In this document: positions 8,526 through 13,421 of the stretch, in pieces | How the letters are laid out: each line of letters starts with the position of its first letter | Position numbering within the stretch: the first letter of the stretch is position 1 | NCBI GenBank assembly: GCA_002327405.1 | Contig: DCVO01000021.1 | Location: forward strand, 4,504-17,924 | Length of the DNA: 13,421 nt | Source: Thiobacillus sp. UBA2186 | GTDB lineage: Bacteria; Pseudomonadota; Gammaproteobacteria; Burkholderiales; Thiobacillaceae | Direction: 5' to 3' | Translations under genes and position numbers: made by a program | The notes under the pieces: generated by a model | Databases searched by the model: none | Seen by the model: only the letters and a program-made list of their open reading frames with translations | Told to the model about the DNA's origin: nothing

Positions 8526-9689
8526 GTGGAGACAATCCTTTTCCCCTATAGCGGACATCCCATGTTCGACCACGAAGACAGGTTGGGGTTGCTCAACCTG
8601 AATGCCACCCTTGGCGACAAGGTGAAGGGCATTCATGCCGCGCTGAACGAGCGCTTTCCGTTTATCCGGCGCATAGCCGCCGCGGTCTATGACCCGGCAG
8701 CCGATACTCTGGAGACCTTCCTGTATTCGGGAGAAATCAAAAGCCCGCTCACCCATTACTCCGCCAAGCTTTCGGACGTGCCTTCCCTGCTGGAAATCCT
8801 CGAAAAAGGGCGGCCGCGGGTGGTGAACGACCTTTTGGTCTTTTCCGAAAGCACGCACGAACATACCCTGCGGATTCTCGAGGAGGGCTACCAATCCAGC
8901 TATACCATGCCCATGTATCACGAAGGGCGGCTGTTCGGTTTCCTGTTCTTCAACTCCTACGATCCGGACAGTTTCAGCGAGGAAGTGTTGCGCCAGATCG
9001 ACCCTTTCGGGCATCTGATTGCGCTGGCCATCATCAACGACCTCACCGTCATGCATACCCTGCTCGCCACCGTGAAGACCGCGCGGGATCTTGCGCATGC
9101 CCGCGATGACGAAACCGGTGCGCACCTCGATCGCATGTCGCGTTTCGCACGGGTGATCGCAGAGGGGGTGGCCGACCGATACGGGCTCAGCGATGAATAC
9201 ATCGAGAGGATTTTCATCTTCTCGCCGCTGCACGACATCGGCAAAATCGCCATTCCGGACCGCGTGCTGCTCAAGCCCGGCAAGCTCGACTCCGAAGAGG
9301 AAAAACTGATGCGCACGCACACGACACGAGGTCGCGAAATCATCGATCGGATGCTGCGCCATTTCGAGCTGGTGCAGATGCAGGGCGGTGACATCCTCCG
9401 CAATATCGCCTTGTTCCACCATGAAGCCGTCGACGGCAGCGGCTATCCGGAAGGCATCGCCGACGGCGACATCCCGGTCGAGGCGCGCATTGTGGCCGTG
9501 GCCGACATTTTCGACGCGCTTACCAGCCGCCGACCCTACAAGCACGCCTGGAGCAACGAAGAAGCTTTCGCCATGTTGCGCAAACTGTCCGGCACCAAGC
9601 TGGATTCGAACTGCGTGGAGGCGCTCATCCGCAGCCGGGACAAGGTCGAAGAAATACAGCAGCGTTTCCAGGAAAACACCATCGGCTGA
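8526..9689 (+). CDS. GAF-like/HD-GYP cyclic di-GMP phosphodiesterase
   Basis: The product has 387 residues from GTG 8526, which has AGGGAG 6 bases upstream; ATG 8562 is an alternative start with a poor ribosome binding site. The N-terminal half (about residues 40-175) looks like a GAF sensor domain with no membrane segment. The C-terminal half is an HD-GYP domain with its catalytic signature intact: His200 (GAHLDR), His236-Asp237 in HDIGK, His298-His299-Glu300, and DGSGYP (303-308, with GYP at 306-308), followed by VADIFDALTSRRPYK. Intact HD-GYP proteins hydrolyse c-di-GMP to GMP or pGpG in the cytoplasm, so the gene probably lowers c-di-GMP in response to a small ligand or redox cue sensed by the GAF domain. 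It lies 10 bases after tldD, and its TGA overlaps the transporter ATG (TGATG), so the two are probably co-translated. The ligand and the pathway controlled are unknown. Confidence 0.93.
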   Translation: METILFPYSGHPMFDHEDRLGLLNLNATLGDKVKGIHAALNERFPFIRRIAAAVYDPAADTLETFLYSGEIKSPLTHYSAKLSDVPSLLEILEKGRPRVVNDLLVFSESTHEHTLRILEEGYQSSYTMPMYHEGRLFGFLFFNSYDPDSFSEEVLRQIDPFGHLIALAIINDLTVMHTLLATVKTARDLAHARDDETGAHLDRMSRFARVIAEGVADRYGLSDEYIERIFIFSPLHDIGKIAIPDRVLLKPGKLDSEEEKLMRTHTTRGREIIDRMLRHFELVQMQGGDILRNIALFHHEAVDGSGYPEGIADGDIPVEARIVAVADIFDALTSRRPYKHAWSNEEAFAMLRKLSGTKLDSNCVEALIRSRDKVEEIQQRFQENTIG

Positions 9690-11032
9690 TGCAGACTGCG
9701 AGCGCAAGCCGTACACGCCGCAGCGCCGGGGCCCTCAATCCAGGCGTGCAAAAACGCGAGGTCTGGGCGTGGGCAATGTACGATTTTGCCAATTCCGGCT
9801 ACACCACGGTCGTCATCACAGCCGTCTACAACGCCTTCTTCGTTGCGGTGATCGCGGGCAATGCGCCCTGGGCGAGCTTTGCCTGGACCACCGCGCTGGC
9901 CGTGTCCTACGCCGCCATCATGCTGACGGGGCCGCTGCTCGGGGCCTACGCCGACCAGCATGGGGCCAAGAAGAAACTCCTGCTGCTTTCCACCGCCGGC
10001 TGTGTGCTCGGCACGATGCTGCTGGCCTGGGCTGCGCCCGGCCAGGTGGCGCTGGCCATGGCGCTGATCGCATTGTCCAATTTCTTTTTCGGCACCGGCG
10101 AAAACCTGATCGCCGCCTTCCTGCCCGAACTCGCCCGCGGACGCGCCCTGGGCAAGGTGTCGGGCTGGGGCTGGGGAGTGGGCTATGTCGGCGGCCTGCT
10201 GGTGCTGCTTGTCGCACTGGGGTATGTCGACCATGTGCAGTCGGGCGGCGGCAGCGCCGTGGATTTCGTGCCCGGCGTGCTGTTCATCACCGCCGCGCTG
10301 TTTGCCTTGAGCGCGCTGCCGACTTTCCTGTTCCTGAAAGAGCGCGCCGCGCCCAGGCCGCTGGCGAGAGGATTTGCGCGCGACGCCTTTCGCCGCGTGG
10401 GCGACAGCCTCGCGCATGCGCGCCAGTACCGCGACCTGTTCCGGTTTTTGATTTGCATCGTGTTCTATCAGGCTGGCATCCAGGCGGTGATCGCGCTCGC
10501 CGCCATCTACGCGCAGCAGGCCATGGGTTTCGATACCCGGCAGACCATACAACTGATTCTCCTGGTCAATGTCACCGCTGCGGCCGGTGCGCTGGCATTC
10601 GGCTATGTGCAGGACCGCGTCGGCCACAAGCGCGCAGTGGGCGCGACCTTGCTGGGTTGGCTGGTCATGGTGACGCTCGCCTATACCGCGGTCGACGCCG
10701 ACCGTTTCTGGCTGGCGGCCAATGTGGCCGGGCTGTGCCTGGGGGCGTCGCAGTCGGCGGGCCGCGCCTTCATCGGCTATCTCAGCCCGAACGCGCATCG
10801 CGCCGAATTCTTCGGCCTGTGGGGGCTGGCGGTGAAGCTGTCCTCCATCCTCGGTCCCATGACCTACGGCGCCGCAGCCTGGGCGAGCGGCGGCGATCAT
10901 CGCCTGGCCATGCTGCTCACTGGCGTGTATTTCCTGGCTGGACTCGTGGTGCTGCTGGGCATCGATGCAAGACGCGGCAGAAAGTCTGCGTTGCGGCGGC
11001 ATGTCAGGAATGCGGCAGCCAAGACGGCGTAA
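9689..11032 (+). CDS. MFS transporter, UMF1 / Atg22-like family
   Basis: The product has 447 residues, rich in hydrophobic helices from about residue 38 to 430, as expected for a 12-helix major facilitator. The N-terminal motif MYDFANSGYTT (residues 30-40) is the hallmark of the UMF1/Atg22-like family. GAYADQHGAKKK (85-96) is an MFS motif-A loop between helices 2 and 3. SGWGWGVGYVGGLL and the SSILGPMTYG segment are also family-like. Yeast Atg22 exports amino acids from the vacuole; substrates of bacterial members are not established, so no specific substrate is assigned. The start overlaps the HD-GYP stop by one base. The first 25 residues are basic and Ser/Ala-rich and presumably cytoplasmic. 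No terminator is obvious after the gene. Confidence 0.92.
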   Translation: MQTASASRTRRSAGALNPGVQKREVWAWAMYDFANSGYTTVVITAVYNAFFVAVIAGNAPWASFAWTTALAVSYAAIMLTGPLLGAYADQHGAKKKLLLLSTAGCVLGTMLLAWAAPGQVALAMALIALSNFFFGTGENLIAAFLPELARGRALGKVSGWGWGVGYVGGLLVLLVALGYVDHVQSGGGSAVDFVPGVLFITAALFALSALPTFLFLKERAAPRPLARGFARDAFRRVGDSLAHARQYRDLFRFLICIVFYQAGIQAVIALAAIYAQQAMGFDTRQTIQLILLVNVTAAAGALAFGYVQDRVGHKRAVGATLLGWLVMVTLAYTAVDADRFWLAANVAGLCLGASQSAGRAFIGYLSPNAHRAEFFGLWGLAVKLSSILGPMTYGAAAWASGGDHRLAMLLTGVYFLAGLVVLLGIDARRGRKSALRRHVRNAAAKTA

Positions 11033-11035
11033 GGC

Positions 11036-11064
11036 TTGCGCGCTTTTTCATACCTGACTAAAAT
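11036..11064 (+). promoter_or_regulatory. Candidate promoter for the ankyrin gene
   Basis: TTGCGC (11036-11041), 17 bases, then TAAAAT (11059-11064, 5 of 6 matches to the -10 consensus). The -35 matches only its TTG. A start near 11071 would give a leader of about 30 bases holding the AAGGAG ribosome binding site at 11090-11095. Read-through from the transporter gene is also possible. Confidence 0.4.
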
Positions 11065-11101
11065 ACTCGGGTAATTGGCGCTTGCCCCTAAGGAGAATTC
11101 C

Positions 11102-11683
11102 ATGACCCAACTGATCGAAGCCGTCAATGCCGGCGATGCGGCGCGCGTGAGCGAACTGCTTGCCAATGGCGCAGATGTCAACGCGCGCGACGCCTATGGC
11201 GCCACGGCCCTGATGAATGCCGCGCACGGCGGCAACCTGGAAATGGTGGAAACCCTGCTCGCCGCCGGCGCCGAAGTCGATGCCAAGGACGAACTCGGCT
11301 GGACTGCGCTGATGAAAGCCAGTTTCAACGCCGATTTGGATCGCGGTTTCCCGGAAATCGTTACCCGCCTGATCGCCGCCGGCGCCGATCCCAACGTCAA
11401 GATCACCTACGGCATCCGTCCCCTGATGCTGGCCGCGGGCTACGGCGAAGCCGGCGTCTGCCAGGCCCTGCTCGCGGGCGGCGCCGACGTGCTGGCACGC
11501 AACGACGGCGACCTCACCGCGCTGATGATGGTGAAGGACAAGTTCTACGTCGAGGTCATCAACATCCTGCACGAAGCCGAGCGCGAAGCCGGCGTGGGCG
11601 AGGGCAGCTGCTCGACCAAGAATGCGCCCGGCTCGAACGTGGTCACGTTCCTCAAGCCTCAAGTGCGCAACCCCGGCCATTGA
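11102..11683 (+). CDS. Ankyrin-repeat protein
   Basis: The product has 193 residues starting at ATG 11102, with a strong AAGGAG six bases upstream. An in-frame TTG at 11075 is rejected as a start. It consists of consecutive ankyrin repeats: an N-terminal cap (about 1-32), then repeats from residues 33, 66, 105 and 138. Each shows the G-TALM-AA...LL-AGA-V--KD pattern; the third carries a short insertion (FNADLDRGFP). There is no signal peptide or membrane segment in this frame, so the protein is expected in the cytoplasm. Ankyrin repeats bind partner proteins; no partner is identifiable. The last 35 residues are non-repeat and contain a single Cys. The next gene starts 19 bases downstream with its own ribosome binding site, so the two likely form a small operon. 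Confidence 0.9.
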   Translation: MTQLIEAVNAGDAARVSELLANGADVNARDAYGATALMNAAHGGNLEMVETLLAAGAEVDAKDELGWTALMKASFNADLDRGFPEIVTRLIAAGADPNVKITYGIRPLMLAAGYGEAGVCQALLAGGADVLARNDGDLTALMMVKDKFYVEVINILHEAEREAGVGEGSCSTKNAPGSNVVTFLKPQVRNPGH

Positions 11684-11702
11684 ACAAGAAACAGGAGAGA
11701 TT

Positions 11703-11939
11703 GTGGAAGACCCCGTCATCGCGCAAAAAGCCCCCTACGAACTGGAACTGGAACCCGGCACCTACTACTGGTGCGCCTGCGGTCGTTCCAAGAGCCAGCC
11801 TTTCTGCGACGGTTCGCACGAGGGCACCGGTTTCGAGCCCAAGGAGTTCACCATTACCGAAAAGCAGACCGTGTCGCTGTGCGGCTGCAAGTGGACCGCC
11901 GATGCGCCTTTCTGCGACGGCGCCCACGAAAGTCTTTGA
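11703..11939 (+). CDS. Double CDGSH-type iron-sulfur protein
   Basis: The product has 78 residues starting at GTG 11703, chosen because AGGAGA lies at 11693-11698. The frame is open farther upstream, but only inside the ankyrin gene. Two complete CDGSH motifs are visible: CACGRSKSQPFCDGSH (Cys24, Cys26, Cys35, His39) and CGCKWTADAPFCDGAH (Cys60, Cys62, Cys71, His75). Each fits the C-x-C-x2-(S/T)-x3-P-x-C-D-G-(S/A)-H pattern that holds a redox-active [2Fe-2S] cluster with three Cys and one His, as in mitoNEET-family proteins. Bacterial tandem CDGSH proteins of this size are soluble monomers with a suspected role in electron transfer or iron/redox handling; the role here is unknown. It is followed directly by the leader region of the DAHP synthase gene. 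Confidence 0.92.
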   Translation: MEDPVIAQKAPYELELEPGTYYWCACGRSKSQPFCDGSHEGTGFEPKEFTITEKQTVSLCGCKWTADAPFCDGAHESL

Positions 11940-11984
11940 CTATCAATCTGATAGCTTGTTTGTGACGGGTTCGTCTGATAGCAT
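11940..11984 (+). promoter_or_regulatory. Repeated TGATAG elements and candidate extended -10 promoter upstream of the aroG leader
   Basis: CTATCA-ATC-TGATAG (11940-11954) is a perfect inverted repeat beginning at the last base of the CDGSH stop codon. TCTGATAGC occurs twice, at 11947-11955 and 11974-11982, exactly 27 bases apart. The second copy forms TGATAGCAT, which reads as an extended -10 (TGn plus TAGCAT, 4 of 6), with TTGTTT (11956-11961) 17 bases upstream as a weak -35. If so, transcription would start near 11991, almost at the leader ATG. The repeats could be operator half-sites; I recognise no known regulator, and they do not resemble TyrR boxes. Confidence 0.3.
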
Positions 11985-11991
11985 TCATGCC

Positions 11992-12060
11992 ATGAACAGA
12001 CTGCTTGCCGGCTTTTTTTATTTCTTTTATCCCACGCCATCGGCGACCGGGAGGGAATGA
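11992..12060 (+). CDS. Aromatic leader peptide of the aroG attenuator
   Basis: This is a 22-residue open frame from ATG 11992 to TGA 12058-12060. It begins MNRLLAG, then FFYFFYP (codons TTT TTT TAT TTC TTT TAT CCC, 12013-12033), then a Thr/Pro/Ser tail. Six aromatic codons in a row, just upstream of a terminator and of an aromatic biosynthesis gene, match the logic of PheL and PheM leader peptides of E. coli, which carry similar Phe runs. Ribosomes short of Phe-tRNA or Tyr-tRNA would stall here. No clear Shine-Dalgarno sequence precedes the ATG. Translation could be leaderless if transcription starts near 11991, or could use the in-frame GTG at 11962. The T-rich run is unusual against the GC-rich surroundings. 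Expression is inferred, not shown. Confidence 0.65.
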   Translation: MNRLLAGFFYFFYPTPSATGRE

Positions 12061-12113
12061 CCCAAGCATCGCAAACATCCCCGAAAGACCGCCAGCGCCC
12101 CTGGCGGTTTTTT
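12005..12113 (+). promoter_or_regulatory. Candidate Phe/Tyr transcription attenuator of aroG (alternative RNA folds)
   Basis: Segment 1 (12005-12011, TTGCCGG) can pair with segment 2 (12040-12046, TCGGCGA), seven pairs including two G-U, looping out the Phe/Tyr codons. Segment 2 extended (12042-12051, GGCGACCGGG) can instead pair with 12080-12093: GGCG with CGCC at 12090-12093 and CGGG with CCCG at 12080-12083. That occupies the left arm of the terminator (12089-12095). A ribosome stalled on the aromatic codons would cover segment 1, free segment 2 and favour antitermination; a ribosome running on to the stop would allow termination. The pairings were drawn by eye and the antiterminator is interrupted by an internal loop, so it needs a folding calculation. 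The DAHP synthase downstream is the natural target for such control. Confidence 0.55.
12089..12113 (+). terminator. Rho-independent terminator in the aroG leader
   Basis: CCGCCAG (12089-12095), loop CGCCC, CTGGCGG (12101-12107), then TTTTTT (12108-12113) and GTTAT. The stem is perfect and GC-rich, and the A residues before it (12084-12086) can extend it against the T run. It lies between the leader peptide and the aroG ribosome binding site, so it would stop transcription before aroG. It could also serve simply as the end of the ankyrin-CDGSH transcript, but its position only 27 bases before the aroG start favours regulated read-through. Confidence 0.9.
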
Positions 12114-12139
12114 GTTATGGGGCGACAAAGGACGCTGAT

Positions 12140-13216
12140 ATGACGCATTACAGAACCGACGATACCCGCATCGAACAGGTGGGCGAGCTGATCGAGCCCA
12201 TGCAGCTCATGGCCGATCTGCCGGCCAGCGACAAGGTGACGGAGACCGTATATCGCGCGCGCAACCAGATCCACGACGTGCTGCGCGGCGCGGACGATCG
12301 CCTGGTGGTCATCGTCGGCCCCTGCTCCATCCACGATCCCAAGGCGGCGCTGGAATACGCGACCTGGCTGAAGAACGTCGCCGACGAGCTTCAGCACGAG
12401 CTCATCGTCGTCATGCGCGTGTATTTCGAAAAGCCGCGCACCACGGTGGGCTGGAAGGGGCTGATCAACGATCCGCATCTGAACGAGAGCTTCGACATCA
12501 ACGAAGGCCTGCATCTGGCGCGCAAGATCCTGCTCGACATCAACGCGCTCGGCCTGCCGGCGGCAACCGAGTTCCTCGACCTGGTGTCGCCGCAGTACAT
12601 CGCCGATCTCGTGGCATGGGGCGCGATCGGCGCGCGCACCACGGAATCGCAGTCCCACCGCCAGCTGGCTTCCGGCACGTCCTGCCCGATCGGCTTCAAG
12701 AACGGCACCGACGGCAACATCAGGATTGCGGTGGATGCAATCAAGGCCGCGGCCGCGCGCCACCATTTCATTTCCGTCACCAAGTCCGGCCATGTGGCGG
12801 TGTTCAAGACCGCCGGCAACGAGGACTGCCACGTGATCCTGCGCGGCGGCAAGCGGCCCAACTACGACGCGGCCAGCGTGGATGCGGCGTGCAAGGAACT
12901 GGCAGCCGCCGGCCTGCGCCAGGAAGTGATGGTCGACCTGTCGCACGCCAATTCCAGCAAGCAGTACGAGAAGCAGATCGAAGTGGGGCGCAACGTCGCG
13001 GCGCAGATCGCCGGCGGCGAACAGCGCATCATGGGCGTCATGATCGAGTCCCACCTCAAGCCCGGGCGCCAGGACCAGTGCCCAGGCAAGCCGCTGGAGT
13101 ATGGGGTGTCCATCACCGACGCCTGCATCGGCTGGGACGACACCGTTCCCCTGCTGCACATGCTGGCCGGCGCGGTGAAGAAACGCCGCCTGGCTGCGCC
13201 GGTGGATGAGGAATAA
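12140..13216 (+). CDS. aroG: 3-deoxy-7-phosphoheptulonate synthase (DAHP synthase, class I, AroG type)
   Basis: The product has 358 residues from ATG 12140, with AAAGGA (12127-12132) seven bases upstream. E. coli AroG is 350 residues and aligns throughout. The enzyme condenses phosphoenolpyruvate with erythrose 4-phosphate, the first step of the shikimate pathway to Phe, Tyr and Trp, in the cytoplasm. Metal and active-site residues are present: Cys62 in GPCSIHDP, His269 in DLSHANSSK, Glu303 in MIESHL and Asp327 in SITDACIGW. Substrate blocks MRVYFEKPRTTVGWKGL, GAIGARTTESQ and GFKNGTDG are intact. The regulatory N-terminus (MTHYRTDDTRIEQVGEL) resembles AroG more than AroF, suggesting Phe feedback. 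The allosteric-site region reads LASGTSCP where E. coli AroG has LASGLSCP, so sensitivity may differ. The open frame extends to 12005, but that is the leader in another frame. Expression is probably governed by the upstream attenuator. Confidence 0.96.
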   Translation: MTHYRTDDTRIEQVGELIEPMQLMADLPASDKVTETVYRARNQIHDVLRGADDRLVVIVGPCSIHDPKAALEYATWLKNVADELQHELIVVMRVYFEKPRTTVGWKGLINDPHLNESFDINEGLHLARKILLDINALGLPAATEFLDLVSPQYIADLVAWGAIGARTTESQSHRQLASGTSCPIGFKNGTDGNIRIAVDAIKAAAARHHFISVTKSGHVAVFKTAGNEDCHVILRGGKRPNYDAASVDAACKELAAAGLRQEVMVDLSHANSSKQYEKQIEVGRNVAAQIAGGEQRIMGVMIESHLKPGRQDQCPGKPLEYGVSITDACIGWDDTVPLLHMLAGAVKKRRLAAPVDEE

Positions 13217-13253
13217 GCGCAATTGCGGACGCGAATTAATGCGCCATCCGGGT

Positions 13254-13259
13254 TAAAAT
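13254..13259 (+). promoter_or_regulatory. -10 box of the ffs promoter with GC-rich discriminator
   Basis: TAAAAT lies seven bases before the predicted first base of the 4.5S RNA (13266), which is the expected -10 to start distance. The six bases between them, GCACGC, form a GC-rich discriminator, as seen in growth-rate-controlled stable RNA promoters. At 17-base spacing the -35 position reads GCGAAT, a poor match. Confidence 0.6.
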
Positions 13260-13265
13260 GCACGC

Positions 13266-13360
13266 GGCGGGCCTCCCCGCATGGCTAAGTCGTGAATCGG
13301 GTCAGGTCCGGAAGGAAGCAGCCCCAGCGACCGATGCCAGTGCCGGGGTAAGGCTCGCCA
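13266..13360 (+). ncRNA. ffs: Signal recognition particle 4.5S RNA
   Basis: The segment GTCAGGTCCGGAAGGAAGCA, followed by GCC (13301-13323), is the universally conserved Ffh-binding domain, with the GGAA tetraloop at 13310-13313. The ends close on each other: GGCGGGCCT (13266-13274) pairs with AGGCTCGCC (13351-13359) with one G-U. Inside, CCCC (13275-13278) pairs with GGGG (13345-13348) and TGGC (13282-13285) with GCCA (13336-13339), giving the long hairpin of the roughly 95-110 nt bacterial form. With Ffh it targets nascent membrane proteins to FtsY. CTTTT directly follows the closing stem, so the mature hairpin itself may act as terminator. Ends are estimated to within a few bases. Confidence 0.93.
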
Positions 13361-13365
13361 CTTTT

Positions 13366-13421
13366 CCAGGATTCAGGGACCAGGATTCAGGGGGCAGGGG
13401 GCAGGGGGCAGGGGTCAGGGG
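13366..13421. repeat. Tandem repeats: two 14-mers then G-rich heptamers, running off the window
   Basis: CCAGGATTCAGGGA (13366-13379) and CCAGGATTCAGGGG (13380-13393) are tandem copies with one difference. From 13388 the sequence becomes CAGGGGG three times, CAGGGGT once and a partial CAGGGG to the window edge. The two blocks share the CAGGG word, so one probably grew from the other. Four or more runs of four to five G with 2-3 base loops on the plus strand fit a G-quadruplex motif. No gene is visible here. Confidence 0.85.

Noticed and set aside
8349..9716. Long minus-strand open frame (455 codons) opposite tldD end and the HD-GYP gene
   Set aside because: It lies antisense to two genes with clear family motifs, shows no recognisable domain, and is a normal by-product of GC-rich codon use. 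The same applies to the long minus-strand frames at 2425-3882, 3949-5766, 6926-8380, 9536-11002 and 11765-13222.
9388..11061. 557-codon plus-strand frame overlapping the MFS gene
   Set aside because: It is Arg/Ala/Pro-rich with no domain, and it is out of frame with both the HD-GYP and MFS genes, each of which has clear motifs.
12007..12021. GCCGGC followed by seven T as a terminator for the CDGSH gene
   Set aside because: GCCGGC is a palindrome without a loop, and no upstream complementary arm lies adjacent. The T run is better explained as Phe/Tyr codons.
11680..12060. 126-codon plus-strand frame overlapping the CDGSH gene and ending in the leader peptide
   Set aside because: Over 11703-11939 it is out of frame with the convincing double-CDGSH protein and has no domain of its own. 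Only its last 22 codons, from ATG 11992, are credible as a leader peptide.
12005..12139. N-terminal extension of AroG back to 12005
   Set aside because: The family N-terminus begins at MTHYRTDD (12140), which has a good ribosome binding site. The upstream part crosses the terminator and is just an open frame.
13366..13421. CRISPR array or attachment site
   Set aside because: Units are only 14 and 7 bases, adjacent and without unique spacers; this is a simple tandem repeat.

Overview
This window looks like chromosomal DNA of a betaproteobacterium, probably of the Nitrosomonadales/Rhodocyclales kind. The base composition is GC-rich, and the proteins resemble proteobacterial families closely: YhdP, TldD, Hsp15 and AroG-type DAHP synthase. 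It also carries the yhdP - nitrilase-family amidase - tldD gene order that I recall from beta- and gammaproteobacteria. The lineage is inferred from protein character and gene order, not from a search. I see no phage, transposase, CRISPR or plasmid genes; this is core chromosome with a few dispersed repeats.

Layout. 1-1091: 3' part of an acetyl-CoA synthetase gene. 1107-1667 (minus strand, convergent): an NADPH-dependent FMN reductase-family flavoprotein. 1668-1841: a divergent intergenic stretch with a promoter for the reductase and an inverted-repeat element (1754-1830). 1842-2213: Hsp15 (hslR). 2275-11032: a tightly packed plus-strand run of yhdP, a nitrilase-family amidase, tldD, a GAF/HD-GYP phosphodiesterase and an Atg22-like MFS transporter. 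Two of its junctions overlap (ATGA at 6093-6096, TGATG at 9687-9691) and the other two have gaps of 5 and 10 bases. 11102-11939: an ankyrin-repeat protein and a 78-residue double-CDGSH iron-sulfur protein, both with strong ribosome binding sites. 11940-12139: a leader region. 12140-13216: DAHP synthase (AroG type). 13266-13360: the bacterial SRP 4.5S RNA gene (ffs), followed to the window edge by short G-rich tandem repeats.

The most interesting element is the 200-base leader in front of the DAHP synthase gene. It contains a 22-codon open frame (11992-12060) with six consecutive aromatic codons, Phe-Phe-Tyr-Phe-Phe-Tyr, then Pro. About 30 bases after its stop comes a textbook rho-independent terminator (7-bp GC-rich stem, six T), and then the AroG ribosome binding site and start. 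Competing pairings can be drawn that would couple ribosome stalling on the Phe/Tyr codons to loss of the terminator. This is the architecture of an aromatic-amino-acid transcription attenuator placed on the first enzyme of the shikimate pathway. The E. coli DAHP synthase genes are instead controlled by the TyrR and TrpR repressors.

How the genes work together: yhdP (envelope phospholipid transport), the amidase (metabolite repair or amide hydrolysis) and tldD (peptide proteolysis) form a likely co-translated block. The HD-GYP and MFS genes are appended to it. The other genes look like independent housekeeping units.
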